DNA of 64,000 nucleotides, taken from positions 62,001-126,000 of the forward strand of contig JAFUNC010000012.1 in NCBI GenBank assembly GCA_017473115.1, read 5' to 3'. The stretch is from Lachnospiraceae bacterium. GTDB taxonomy: Bacteria > Bacillota > Clostridia > Lachnospirales > Lachnospiraceae. Shown here one piece after another: positions 7,673-16,533 of the stretch (positions are counted from its first letter, which is position 1; each line of letters opens with the position of its first letter). The translations under genes and the position numbers were made by a program. The notes under the pieces are model-generated. The model was not told where the DNA came from and did not search any database. It saw nothing but the letters and a program-made list of their open reading frames with translations.

Positions 7673-8590
7673 TTACCAAAGCACATCAGGATATATCCCT
7701 GCATCTTTTAATTTCTGAATAGACTCTACCACATAAGGCTTATCTTCCTTATAGGTTACACCAAACCACTTATCCTTGGAAGAAAGTACCTGCACAGTTG
7801 CTTTGTCTGCTTTTAACAAACCATCCACTTCAATCGGCAAATAACACTCCGCCTTTAAAGGATTCGTTGCCACTGTGTTGGCAAAAAATTGCTTCAACGC
7901 CTCGCCTAATTCGGGAATAATACTGGGAGTAAATCCCCACATATTCATTGATACAGGAGACTCTACACTGATTGGTGTATAGGTTGCTCCATCATCCTCA
8001 GTATACGCTGCTCCATCCGCTGTTTTGATAATTTTGGTCCTTTCGGTAATGGATACCAAATAACCTTCTTCATTGGTTACACAACAGCCACGTGCCACAG
8101 AACCATTTTCCGTGAGAGTATTTCCCAACTGATAACCAACCATGGCATAACGATACTTCTCATCATCTTCATGCGTTGTTAAAAAGTCATATAAAACCTG
8201 AAATGCTTCCACACCATAATAGTCGTCCGCATTGATTACCGCAAACGGTTCTTTTACCGTATTTCTGCAACTGTAAATTGCATGTGCGGTTCCCCAAGGT
8301 TTTACACGTCCTTCCGGAATCACAAATCCTTCCGGAACATCATTTAAATCCTGGAACACATACTCCACTTCCATATGGCGGCTAACCGCATCGCCGATGC
8401 ACTCTCTGAATAATGCTTCGTTTTCTTTCTTAATGATAAAAACGGCTTTTTTAAATCCTGCTCTCAACGCATCATAGATTGAAAAATCTAAAATTTTATT
8501 ACCGGCAGCATCCACCGGGTCAATCTGTTTTAATCCACCATAACGACTACCCATTCCGGCAGCCATAATTACCAATACAGGTTCTCTCAT
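7673..8590 (-). CDS. Sugar-phosphate nucleotidyltransferase
   Basis: A 305-residue nucleotidyltransferase of the GT-A-like fold. The N-terminal pyrophosphorylase signature MAAGMGSRYGGLKQ (9-22) binds the nucleotide, and a metal-binding NADDYYG segment is at about 121-127. The family makes NDP-sugars from sugar 1-phosphates. With galE directly downstream a UDP-sugar product is plausible, but the sequence does not match classical GalU closely enough to say. ATG 8590 is preceded by GGAGGGAAA; the longer in-frame start at 8629 would overlap the glutamine synthetase gene. The true substrate is unknown. Confidence 0.82.
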   Translation of the reverse strand: MREPVLVIMAAGMGSRYGGLKQIDPVDAAGNKILDFSIYDALRAGFKKAVFIIKKENEALFRECIGDAVSRHMEVEYVFQDLNDVPEGFVIPEGRVKPWGTAHAIYSCRNTVKEPFAVINADDYYGVEAFQVLYDFLTTHEDDEKYRYAMVGYQLGNTLTENGSVARGCCVTNEEGYLVSITERTKIIKTADGAAYTEDDGATYTPISVESPVSMNMWGFTPSIIPELGEALKQFFANTVATNPLKAECYLPIEVDGLLKADKATVQVLSSKDKWFGVTYKEDKPYVVESIQKLKDAGIYPDVLW

Positions 8591-8603
8591 TTGTTTTCCC
8601 TCC

Positions 8604-10715
8604 TTACACTTCAAACAACAAATCGCCATATGTAGGAATCGGCCATACTTCCTTGTCGGTTAACATTTCCAATGCATCCGCAGGAGCGCGTAATTCTTCC
8701 ATCGCCGTCTTAACATGATCACGATAGTAAAATGCACATGTTTTATGTTCCTTGATTCTCTGGGCAGCTTTTAACTCTGCCTCCAGTTTTACCAATGCCG
8801 ATTGCATTTTTTCAAGTTCATCTGTAACCTTCGAAAGAATTTCTCTCTGTACAGTAGCCCTCACACCGGCCTCTTCCGCCAAAAGAACTGCTTTTGACAA
8901 CATCTTTATATAACGAATCTCTGCCGGGATAATCTGTTTTGATGACATCTCAATCATACACTTGGCTTCAATATTTATTGTCTTGGAATAGGTTTCGTAT
9001 AAAACATCTTTACGGGATTCCAACTCCGCTCTCGTAAAAATGTTAAACTTTTCAAACAAAGCAAACGACTTGTCGGTCGTAAGTGTTTCTACCGCATCCA
9101 ACATAGTGGGAAGATTGGGAAGTCCTCTTCGTTCTGCTTCCTTAATCCATTCCGGCGCATAACCGTTTCCGTTAAAAATAATTCTCTGGTGTGCAGTCAT
9201 ATACTCCTTAATCAAATCATGCACTGCCAATTCAAAATCTTCCACACCTTCCAAACGGTCTGCTGCTTCGCAGAATGCTTCTGCTACAATGGTATTCAAA
9301 ATGGTATTGGGGTCACCGATGGAATCGGCAGAACCCACCATACGAAACTCAAATTTATTACCCGTAAAAGCAAACGGAGAAGTACGGTTACGGTCTGTTG
9401 CATCTTTTAACAAATCCGGCAACGTGGAAACTCCTGTTTCCAAAACTCCGCCCTCTACCAAATGTGTTGCCTCACCGGTTTCCACCAACTGCTTTACCAC
9501 GTCTTCCAATTGTTCTCCGAGGAAAATCGAAATAATTGCAGGCGGTGCTTCATCCGCTCCCAATCTGTGGTCATTTCCTACATCCGATGCACTCTGTCTT
9601 AAAAGGTCTGCATGTGTATCCACGGCCTTCATAATACAAGCAAGCACCAAAAGGAACTGAATATTTTCATTGGGTGTATCACCCGGGTCCAAAAGATTCA
9701 TTCCGGTATCCGTAGTCAACGACCAGTTATTATGCTTACCGGAACCATTTACACCCTGGAAAGGTTTTTCATGCAAAAGACAAGTCAAGCCGTGACGGCC
9801 GGCAACCTTTTTGAGGGTCTCCATAACAATTTGGTTATGATCGACTGCCACATTGGACGTTTCATAAATCGGTGCCAATTCGTGCTGTGCAGGTGCCACT
9901 TCGTTATGCTGCGTCTTGGCTGTTACACCCAGTTTCCACAACTCAACATTCAAATCTTTCATATACGCACCGATGCGTTCCCGGATACAACCGTAATAAT
10001 GGTCATCCATCTCCTGTCCCTTCGGCGCAGGCGCCCCAAAGAGTGTACGTCCGGCATAAATCAAATCTTCTCGTTTTAAATAATTCTCTCTGTCAATCAA
10101 AAAGTATTCCTGTTCCGCACCTACAGAAGGAATTACTTTCTTTGCTTCATAATTACCGAACAATCTCACAATACGCATTGCCTGTTGTCCCACAATTTCC
10201 ATAGAACGAAGCAACGGCGTCTTTTTATCCAGTGCCTCACCTTTATATGAGCAGAATGCTGTAGGAATACAAAGAATCTTCCCGGTAGCATCTTCCTTGA
10301 TAAAAGCAGGTGATGTAATATCCCAGGTAGTATATCCGCGCGCTTCAAATGTGGCACGCAATCCGCCGGAAGGAAATGAAGATGCATCCGGCTCACCCTT
10401 TATCAACTCTTTGCCTTTAAACTCCAATAACATTTTACCGTTTTTATCAGGATGGGTGATAAAAGAGTCATGCTTTTCCGCCGTAAATCCGGTCAGAGGC
10501 TGGAACCAATGTGTATAATGGGTCGCACCGTTTTCCACGGCCCAATCCTTCATTCCTTTTGCAACCACATTCGCGGTTTTACCTGAAAGTTCGCCTCCGT
10601 TTTCCATTACATTGATTACTTCATTATAGGCCTCTTCTGACACCCATTTTCTCATAGTATCCAATGTAAAGACATTCTGGGCAAATATCTCTTCAATGTT
10701 AATCTTGTCTGTCAT
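8604..10715 (-). CDS. glnN: Glutamine synthetase type III
   Basis: Glutamine synthetase III condenses ammonia and glutamate with ATP as a large oligomer. The 703-residue length is typical of GSIII (about 700) and far from GSI (about 450). Seen in the sequence are THYTHWFQPLTGFTAEKHD (about 60-80), FPSGGLRATFEARGYT (about 94-109, the GSIII-specific N-terminal region), the catalytic-core stretch GAEQEYFLI (about 199), QHNEVAPAQHELAP (about 269-282), and HEKPFQGVNGSGKHNNWS (about 315-332, with the ammonia and ATP ligands). A GGAGAA ribosome binding site precedes ATG 10715. Its own promoter is proposed at 10759-10787. Type III enzymes are frequent in anaerobic gut Clostridia and Bacteroides. Confidence 0.96.
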   Translation of the reverse strand: MTDKINIEEIFAQNVFTLDTMRKWVSEEAYNEVINVMENGGELSGKTANVVAKGMKDWAVENGATHYTHWFQPLTGFTAEKHDSFITHPDKNGKMLLEFKGKELIKGEPDASSFPSGGLRATFEARGYTTWDITSPAFIKEDATGKILCIPTAFCSYKGEALDKKTPLLRSMEIVGQQAMRIVRLFGNYEAKKVIPSVGAEQEYFLIDRENYLKREDLIYAGRTLFGAPAPKGQEMDDHYYGCIRERIGAYMKDLNVELWKLGVTAKTQHNEVAPAQHELAPIYETSNVAVDHNQIVMETLKKVAGRHGLTCLLHEKPFQGVNGSGKHNNWSLTTDTGMNLLDPGDTPNENIQFLLVLACIMKAVDTHADLLRQSASDVGNDHRLGADEAPPAIISIFLGEQLEDVVKQLVETGEATHLVEGGVLETGVSTLPDLLKDATDRNRTSPFAFTGNKFEFRMVGSADSIGDPNTILNTIVAEAFCEAADRLEGVEDFELAVHDLIKEYMTAHQRIIFNGNGYAPEWIKEAERRGLPNLPTMLDAVETLTTDKSFALFEKFNIFTRAELESRKDVLYETYSKTINIEAKCMIEMSSKQIIPAEIRYIKMLSKAVLLAEEAGVRATVQREILSKVTDELEKMQSALVKLEAELKAAQRIKEHKTCAFYYRDHVKTAMEELRAPADALEMLTDKEVWPIPTYGDLLFEV

Positions 10716-10758
10716 ATATATTCTCCATTCGGATTCATTTACAATATATTCTTAAAAT

Positions 10759-10787
10759 AAAATACACTGTTTTCTGTTTTTTTACAA
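10759..10787 (-). promoter_or_regulatory. Putative promoter of glnN
   Basis: On the minus strand: TTGTAA, 17 bases, TATTTT, in an AT-rich gap about 45 bases before the glnN start. Spacing is ideal; the boxes match consensus only moderately. Confidence 0.5.
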
Positions 10788-10807
10788 GCGAAACCCTATT
10801 CTTCCCA

Positions 10808-10828
10808 TGCGGAATAAAACAATCCGCA
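10808..10828 (-). terminator. Weak hairpin after trhP
   Basis: A 6-bp stem (TGCGGA/TCCGCA) around a 9-base loop lies between the trhP-like gene and glnN. No T run follows on the minus strand, so termination would be inefficient; it may be an mRNA 3'-end structure. Confidence 0.3.
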
Positions 10829-10861
10829 CGTAAAATACTGGTTTTTCCTATACTGCCTGTT

Positions 10862-12097
10862 CTATACCTTTTTTACACGCAATATATCATACTTTTCGCA
10901 GACTTCGCTTAATTGTAAAAATAAAATCTGCTGCGGATGCGGTGCGCTTTCTACGGCCGTACCTTTTTCATCAAACATAGCCTCTACTTTCGTCTCAATA
11001 TTCCGGCCGTCCGGCTTCATAATTTCAATGGTATCTCCTACGCAGAACTTATTCTTCTGTTCGATACGCACCATACCCGTCTCTGTAATTTCTTCCGCAA
11101 TGCCCAAATATACATATTCGTTAATATACGTATTACTGTCGTAAATTTGAGTCTCTTCACCGGGCTTTCCGAAATAAAAACCGGTGGTAAACTGACGATA
11201 GGTACACTTGGAAATCTCTTCACGATACCAATCCATATTATCGCGATACGTTTTCTCCGAAGTAAAGAAATCATCGATTGCCTTACGATAAGTCCTTGCC
11301 ACCGCTGCAACATAAAGAGCGGTTTTCATACGGCCTTCAATCTTTAACGAATCAATTCCCGCTGCTACAATCTCAGGAATGTACTCAATCATACACAAAT
11401 CCTTGGAGTTAAAAATATAAGTACCTCTCTCGTTCTCATATACCGGCATATATTCACCCGGCCTGGTTTCTTCTACGACCGCATATTTCCATCTGCAGGG
11501 ATGCGTACAAGCACCCTGGTTTGCATCTCTTCCGGTAAAATAATTGGATAAAAGACATCTTCCGGAGTAGGAAATACACATTGCTCCATGAATAAAACTC
11601 TCAATTTCCATCTCTTCCGGAATATGGTCACGAATCTCCCGAATCTCTGCAAGTGACAATTCCCTGGCACTTACCACACGCTTTGCCCCCTGCTGCCACC
11701 AAAACAGATACGTTTGATAATTGGTGTTATTTGCCTGTGTGGAAATATGAAGTTCCATACCGGGACAATGCTCTTTGGCCAACATAAACATCCCGGGATC
11801 CGCAATAATCAATGCATCCGGTTTTAATTCATTTAATTCTTTAAAATATTCTGCCGCGCCCTCCAAATCTGAATTATGTGCAAGAATATTTGCTGTTACA
11901 TATACTTTAACATTATGCGCATGGGCAAATGCAATCCCTGCTTTCATATCTTCCGACGAAAAATTCTTTGCTTTAGCTCGCAGACCAAAAGCCTCTCCGC
12001 CAATATACACCGCATCTGCACCAAACATAACTGCAGTTTTTAACACTTCCAAACTACTGGCCGGTATTAAAAGTTCCGGCTTTTTTCTATTATCCAC
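10862..12097 (-). CDS. trhP: U32-family tRNA hydroxylation protein (TrhP-like)
   Basis: U32 'peptidases' of this kind hydroxylate U34 of certain tRNAs (TrhP; YrrN/YrrO in Bacillus) with prephenate-dependent chemistry. The 411-residue product has PELLIPASSLEVLKTAV at the N-terminus, and the U32 signature ESFIHGAMCISYSGRCLLS (about 161-179), followed by Cys residues in ACTHPCRWKY that may bind an Fe-S cluster. GTG 12097 is chosen because GGAGGT lies 5 bases upstream; the GTG at 12109 would overlap that site. The neighbour trmR-like methyltransferase would then methylate the hydroxyl, giving 5-methoxyuridine. The gene pair and order are those of Bacillus yrrM-yrrN. Confidence 0.85.
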   Translation of the reverse strand: MDNRKKPELLIPASSLEVLKTAVMFGADAVYIGGEAFGLRAKAKNFSSEDMKAGIAFAHAHNVKVYVTANILAHNSDLEGAAEYFKELNELKPDALIIADPGMFMLAKEHCPGMELHISTQANNTNYQTYLFWWQQGAKRVVSARELSLAEIREIRDHIPEEMEIESFIHGAMCISYSGRCLLSNYFTGRDANQGACTHPCRWKYAVVEETRPGEYMPVYENERGTYIFNSKDLCMIEYIPEIVAAGIDSLKIEGRMKTALYVAAVARTYRKAIDDFFTSEKTYRDNMDWYREEISKCTYRQFTTGFYFGKPGEETQIYDSNTYINEYVYLGIAEEITETGMVRIEQKNKFCVGDTIEIMKPDGRNIETKVEAMFDEKGTAVESAPHPQQILFLQLSEVCEKYDILRVKKV

Positions 12098-12200
12098 TCT
12101 TACCTCCACAAAAACGGAACAATACCGTTTTTTTGCACCGCTTTGTTAACTTTTATATCAGTACATATTTCTCAAACTTTTTCGCAGTTCCGTTGCATTT

Positions 12201-12857
12201 TCATTTTACGTTATTATCCGTTTTTATACTGATTGTCACACCGTCTCCAACCGGAAGAATCACCGTTTCCAGCACCGGGTTGTTTTTCAATTCGTATAAG
12301 TAATCTCTCATTCTGGAATGAATGGTTCGGTTTCTTCTGGTAACCGCATAGCGGGATTCCATCAAGTCGCCATCCTGCAATACGTTATCCGATACCAGCA
12401 TCCCGTCTTCAGCCAGCAAGCGCAACAAATCCGGCAGAAAATTCAGATATTGCCCTTTCGCCGCATCCATAAAAATAAAATCATAAGTTTCATCCAATTC
12501 CTTCAGAATTTCCGTAGCATCTCCTTCTAAAAGTGTAATGCGATGCTCCATACCGTCTCTTTTGAAATTTTCCCTTGCAATCGGAATTCTTTTTTCATAA
12601 TTCTCTATGGTGGTAATCCGACATTCTTCCGCAGTATTTTCTGCCATAAGAAGTGCGGAAAAGCCCACGGCCGTACCGACTTCAAGAATTTTAACAGGTC
12701 TTTTCAAACGCAATAAGAAACGAAGGAGGTTCTGCATATCCTTACGGATAATCGGTACATAATCCCTCTTCGCTTCCTTCTCTAACTCATCCAAAAATTC
12801 CGAATTGCCTTTATCAAAAGAATTGATAAAAGTAAATAATCTTTCGTCAATAATCAC
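12201..12857 (-). CDS. trmR: O-methyltransferase, TrmR-like (tRNA ho5U34)
   Basis: A 218-residue class I SAM-dependent O-methyltransferase of family 3. The SAM-binding motif ILEVGTAVGFSALLMAE is at about 59-75, the metal-binding FIFMDAAKGQY at about 129-139, and SDNVLQDG at about 154-161. Related proteins act on small catechols or, in Bacillus YrrM (TrmR), methylate 5-hydroxyuridine 34 of tRNA. Context decides for TrmR: the U32 tRNA-hydroxylating protein is the next gene, and an MltG-like gene precedes it exactly as in the yrrL-yrrM-yrrN order. The gap to the MltG-like gene is 15 bases. Substrate is inferred from synteny. Confidence 0.8.
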   Translation of the reverse strand: MIIDERLFTFINSFDKGNSEFLDELEKEAKRDYVPIIRKDMQNLLRFLLRLKRPVKILEVGTAVGFSALLMAENTAEECRITTIENYEKRIPIARENFKRDGMEHRITLLEGDATEILKELDETYDFIFMDAAKGQYLNFLPDLLRLLAEDGMLVSDNVLQDGDLMESRYAVTRRNRTIHSRMRDYLYELKNNPVLETVILPVGDGVTISIKTDNNVK

Positions 12858-12872
12858 GTTGCTACCTGCTTA

Positions 12873-13247
12873 TCACTCAGTCTCTTCTTCCGAAGCAGAC
12901 ATTATTTCCATCATTTCATAGGGCGTCATCCCGGTAGAAAGTTCATAAACCCCCGGCTTTAACTCGCCCTTGTATTCCGAAAACATCTCCTGGAAATAAA
13001 AGAGTTTCGCGTCTCGAATCAATCCCTTTTCCTCCAAAATTTCTCCGATTTCAGATACGGTTTTTCCTTCCACAATCGATACGGAAACCGTACGGCCCGT
13101 TCCCAGTTCCACCGGTTCTTCCGCAAAAATACGATAACCGAAATCATATGCTTTCATTCCTAAATTGTAAACCAATAAGACAACTGCCAGGGCAAGAGCA
13201 ATTTTAAAAATACTCTTTGTCACGCCCCATATCATTTTCTTATCCAT
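12873..13247 (-). CDS. Short MltG-like membrane protein lacking the catalytic domain
   Basis: A 124-residue protein with an N-terminal membrane helix (about 10-30) followed by a LysM-like fold typical of the MltG/YceG N-terminal domain: VSVSIVEGKTVSEIGEILEEKGLI (about 55-78) and ELKPGVYELSTGMTPYEMM (about 98-116). Full MltG is about 340 residues and has a lytic transglycosylase domain with a catalytic Glu; that part is absent and no continuation is visible downstream. It sits where Bacillus has yrrL (mltG). ATG 13247 has GGGAG upstream; the in-frame start at 13295 does not. It may bind glycan or septal partners without cutting. Confidence 0.75.
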   Translation of the reverse strand: MDKKMIWGVTKSIFKIALALAVVLLVYNLGMKAYDFGYRIFAEEPVELGTGRTVSVSIVEGKTVSEIGEILEEKGLIRDAKLFYFQEMFSEYKGELKPGVYELSTGMTPYEMMEIMSASEEETE

Positions 13248-13320
13248 ACATATCTCCCAACTTTTTCCGTTGCGGACTCTGTTCATTATATCCATCCGCT
13301 GCGGAAACTGATATCATAAA

Positions 13321-13653
13321 CTATTCAAAATCCATCGCGTCCACAATGCGCAAATTGGTCTCCTGCATCATACGGCAAAATGCCAACTCTGCATCCAGAA
13401 ACGCCATAACCTTGAAATCCTTTTTCCATTCACGATAATCTCTTTCAAAAGCATCCACGCGGTCAAACAATTCCTCCGGACTTGTCAGATTCTGAAACTC
13501 ATATCTTTTACGTCTGTAATCGCAGATTTGCTGCCAAAGAACAGGGTCTTCTTTGGCTTTTGCCTTTGCATCCGCATAATTACAGTATTCATCTGATTTT
13601 TGCAATGCTGCAATGTATTTGTCTGTGGCTTTTTCCATATCGGACTTTTGCAT
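13321..13653 (-). CDS. YlbF/YmcA family protein
   Basis: A 110-residue, almost entirely helical cytoplasmic protein with the DUF964 look (about 5-110), rich in charged residues and Tyr (DKYIAALQKSDEYCNYADA near the start). YlbF, YmcA and YaaT of Bacillus form an Fe-S complex that modulates RNase Y and thereby mRNA maturation. Here the gene lies 15 bases behind an RNase J gene, which fits a link to RNA turnover. Whether it acts on RNase Y or is only structurally similar cannot be told. AGGTGAACTT is the ribosome binding site. Confidence 0.75.
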   Translation of the reverse strand: MQKSDMEKATDKYIAALQKSDEYCNYADAKAKAKEDPVLWQQICDYRRKRYEFQNLTSPEELFDRVDAFERDYREWKKDFKVMAFLDAELAFCRMMQETNLRIVDAMDFE

Positions 13654-13668
13654 AAGTTCACCTTTCTG

Positions 13669-15369
13669 TTACACTTCCATCAAAATCGGAAGAATCATCG
13701 GACGACGTTTCGTTGACTTCCAGAAGAATTCATTCAACGAATCACGTAAGTTAGCCTTTATTTTACCCCAATCGGTAACCCCGCGCTCCTGCATACGCTC
13801 AATTACTTCGTACGCAATAGCACTTGCTTCCTCTATCAAATCCTCATTCTCTTTGGTATACGTAAAACCGCGTGATACAATATCAGGACCGGATACCAGT
13901 GTATTGCTGTAACCGTCCATTACCGCGACCACAATAACAATACCGTCTTCCGCCAACCTCTGACGGTCACGTAAAACCACATTGCCTACGTCGCCTACGC
14001 CTAAACCGTCTACCAAAATAGCGCCAACCGGCACTTCACCGGTGACTTCCGCACCTTCATCGTTCAGTTCAAGCACATCACCGGATTTTAAGATAAAAAT
14101 ATTTTCCTTATCCATTCCCAACTGTTCCGCCAGTTTTGCATGTGCTTTAAGATGCTTATATTCGCCATGTACCGGCACAGCATATTTCGGCTGTGTTAAT
14201 GTATAAATCAACTTGATTTCTTCCTGGCAGGCATGACCGGATACATGAGCATCCTGAAAAATAACATCTGCCCCTTTGTGGAAGAGTTCATTAATTACTT
14301 TGGTAACCGCTTTTTCATTGCCGGGAATCGGACTGGACGAAAAGATAACCGTGTCCATAGGCCCGATTTTAACCTTACGGTGTTGTCCCATTGCCATACG
14401 ACTTAAAGCCGCCATACTTTCACCCTGGCTTCCGGTTGTAATAATGACGGTCTGCTCTTCCGGATAATCCTTCAAATTCTCAATATCAATCAATGTATTC
14501 TCCGGAATACTCAATCTGCCTAAATGAGTGGCAGTTTCGATAATATTTACCATACTGCGGCCTTCTACCACTACTTTACGTCCAAAGCGGTCTGCCGCAT
14601 TGATAATCTGCTGTACACGGTCAACATTGGATGCAAAAGTTGCCACAATAATTCTGGTATTTTTATGCTCTGCAAAAATAGTATCAAAGGTTTTGCTTAA
14701 ACTACGCTCCGATTGCGTAAACCCGGGACGCTCCGCATTGGTAGAGTCGCACAGCAACGCAAGAACACCTTGAGGACTGCTGCCCAATTCCGCAAAACGC
14801 TGCAAATCAATAGCATCTCCGAATACCGGAGTATAATCCACCTTAAAATCACCGGTATGAATAATGATACCGGCCGGCGAATAAATTGCCAACGCTGCGG
14901 CATCCACAATACTGTGATTGGTCTTAATAAATTCCACTTTAATGGGACCGACGTTTACAACATCTCCGAATTGTACCGTTTGTCGTTTTACCACATCAAG
15001 CAATTCATGTTCTTTTAATTTGTGTTCAATGACGCCCATAGTAAGGGTAGTCGCAAACACAGGTACATTTAACTGCTTTAAAATATAGGGTAATGCGCCG
15101 ATGTGATCCTCATGTCCATGGGTAATCATAAAGGCTTTTACCTTGTCCTTATTATCCAAAAGGTACGTAATATCAGGAATAACCAAATCTATTCCCAACA
15201 TATCGTCTGCCGGAAAACTCAATCCGCAGTCAACCACGATAATGGTATCACCATATTCAAAGGCAGTAATATTCATACCGATTTGTTCAAGTCCGCCCAA
15301 AGGAATGACTTTGATTTTATCGGCGGAAGCACTGCCGTTTTTTTTGATATTCAAATTTCTTTCCTCCAA
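13669..15369 (-). CDS. rnj: Ribonuclease J
   Basis: RNase J is a metallo-beta-lactamase/beta-CASP nuclease with 5'-exonuclease and endonuclease activity in RNA processing and decay. The 566-residue length is normal. The zinc-binding motif HGHEDH (about 83-88), a second ligand region HTGDFKVD (about 171), the beta-CASP region with SSSPIPGNEKAV (about 344), and VHGEYKHLKAH (about 398-408) are all present. It is followed by the YlbF-like gene and preceded by the DUF1292 gene at 7 bases, in one long operon. A GGAGGAAAG ribosome binding site precedes the ATG. The paralogue (RNase J2) is not in the window. Confidence 0.95.
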   Translation of the reverse strand: MEERNLNIKKNGSASADKIKVIPLGGLEQIGMNITAFEYGDTIIVVDCGLSFPADDMLGIDLVIPDITYLLDNKDKVKAFMITHGHEDHIGALPYILKQLNVPVFATTLTMGVIEHKLKEHELLDVVKRQTVQFGDVVNVGPIKVEFIKTNHSIVDAAALAIYSPAGIIIHTGDFKVDYTPVFGDAIDLQRFAELGSSPQGVLALLCDSTNAERPGFTQSERSLSKTFDTIFAEHKNTRIIVATFASNVDRVQQIINAADRFGRKVVVEGRSMVNIIETATHLGRLSIPENTLIDIENLKDYPEEQTVIITTGSQGESMAALSRMAMGQHRKVKIGPMDTVIFSSSPIPGNEKAVTKVINELFHKGADVIFQDAHVSGHACQEEIKLIYTLTQPKYAVPVHGEYKHLKAHAKLAEQLGMDKENIFILKSGDVLELNDEGAEVTGEVPVGAILVDGLGVGDVGNVVLRDRQRLAEDGIVIVVAVMDGYSNTLVSGPDIVSRGFTYTKENEDLIEEASAIAYEVIERMQERGVTDWGKIKANLRDSLNEFFWKSTKRRPMILPILMEV

Positions 15370-15376
15370 ATTCTAA

Positions 15377-15643
15377 CTACTTCCTGCTTTTGTCAAATTC
15401 CACATCATCCAGAAGATTCTCGAAGATTTCCGCAATGGCATTCAATTCTTTATCCTCGGACACAATGTCATACACAGCCTCCTGCGCATCTTTCTCCGAA
15501 ATATCCTTGAGAATAAGTGCATCGCCGTCACCGTCTTCCGTATCCGTTACCAAAATATAATTCACGCCTGCCACTGTGGTCTGTTCCAGTACATAAAATT
15601 CGACAGGTTCTTCATCCATTGCCTGAAATAAAATCTTCTCCAT
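15377..15643 (-). CDS. DUF1292 family protein (YrzB-like)
   Basis: An 88-residue acidic protein of the DUF1292 family: EPVEFYVLEQTTVAGVNYIL and later VTDTEDGDGDALILKD are typical. The function is unknown. In many Firmicutes the order IreB, RuvX, DUF1292 is fixed, and it is found here too. ATG 15643 (MEKILFQAM) is chosen because family similarity begins there, although the AAAGGA upstream is about 12 bases away. The frame is open further upstream into ruvX but that part has no homology. Confidence 0.85.
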   Translation of the reverse strand: MEKILFQAMDEEPVEFYVLEQTTVAGVNYILVTDTEDGDGDALILKDISEKDAQEAVYDIVSEDKELNAIAEIFENLLDDVEFDKSRK

Positions 15644-15665
15644 CGTTGTGTCTGTCCTTTCGTTT

Positions 15666-16100
15666 CTACGCTTTTTTATTTTCTCCTGCGTAGTCCAAAT
15701 ACCCCTGCAAAATAAATGCAGCAGCAATTTTATCCACGTATTTCTTGCGGTCTTCTCTTCTTATTCCCGCCTCCATCATCACCGCATCCGCTTCCACGGT
15801 GGTCAGTCTCTCATCCCATAACTCTACACTGAGCCCCGTACGTCTCTCCAGCATTTCTTTAAATGCCAGCGTTTTCTCTACGCGCTCACCCAGAGTATCG
15901 TTCATATTCTTGGGATATCCAAGCACAATTTTTTGTACCTCGTATTCCACAATCAGTGCCTCAATTCTGGCCAAAGTCTGACGCAATTTGTCCTCACGTT
16001 CACGTCTGACAATTTCCAGCCCGGTCGCAATCAGCCCCGTTGGATCACTCACTGCCACTCCAACGGTCTTGGAACCGAAATCCAATCCCATGATACGCAT
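15666..16100 (-). CDS. ruvX: RuvX/YqgF Holliday junction resolvase-like nuclease
   Basis: A 144-residue RNase H-fold protein of the YqgF family, proposed to act on Holliday junctions and, in several bacteria, in 16S rRNA 5'-end maturation. The N-terminal [16 protein letters not shown] (4-19) holds the first catalytic Asp, VLGYPKNMN is at about 59-67, WDERLTT at about 98-104, and the last Asp is in [13 protein letters not shown] (about 119-131). Length is normal. It lies 13 bases behind ireB with a GGAGGAAG ribosome binding site. It is part of the IreB-RuvX-DUF1292 operon. Confidence 0.95.
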   Translation of the reverse strand: MRIMGLDFGSKTVGVAVSDPTGLIATGLEIVRREREDKLRQTLARIEALIVEYEVQKIVLGYPKNMNDTLGERVEKTLAFKEMLERRTGLSVELWDERLTTVEADAVMMEAGIRREDRKKYVDKIAAAFILQGYLDYAGENKKA

Positions 16101-16113
16101 ATCGCTTCCTCCG

Positions 16114-16374
16114 TTACTCCCACTGATTTGCTTTGATGTACTCTATAAACATTTCTTCCACCAACTCATCGCGTTCAACCTTCATAATCAAACTGCGGGC
16201 ATTGTTATGGCTTGTAATATATGTGGGATCTCCGGACATAATATAACCTACAATCTGGTTTACCGGATTGTATCCTTTTTCCTGCAAGGCATCATACACC
16301 TGCGCAAGAATATTTTTTACCCTGTCCTTTGAATCCTGTTCAACTTGAAAAAACTGTGTATTCTCTGACTGCAT
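16114..16374 (-). CDS. ireB: IreB family regulatory protein
   Basis: An 86-residue member of the DUF965/IreB family. Enterococcal IreB is phosphorylated by the PASTA kinase IreK and tunes cell-wall stress and cephalosporin resistance. The sequence shows the conserved core [28 protein letters not shown] in about 26-53 (a short part of it, [15 protein letters not shown], is most characteristic) and a C-terminal [12 protein letters not shown]. Thr residues in the N-terminal tail are possible phosphorylation sites. It is the first gene of a minus-strand operon of eight genes reaching to 10862. The kinase is not in the window. Confidence 0.92.
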   Translation of the reverse strand: MQSENTQFFQVEQDSKDRVKNILAQVYDALQEKGYNPVNQIVGYIMSGDPTYITSHNNARSLIMKVERDELVEEMFIEYIKANQWE

Positions 16375-16533
16375 TTCTTCACATCCTCTATATGTAATGT
16401 ATCTTTATACTTGTCCGTATATGTATATAGTCTGTTTTATTATACTCTAAATACTTATAAAACTCAAGCAATGTAGCCAACCATATCTCTATTATCGGCA
16501 TTTTTTTTGCTTCTATACCGCCTCCGATAAAAA

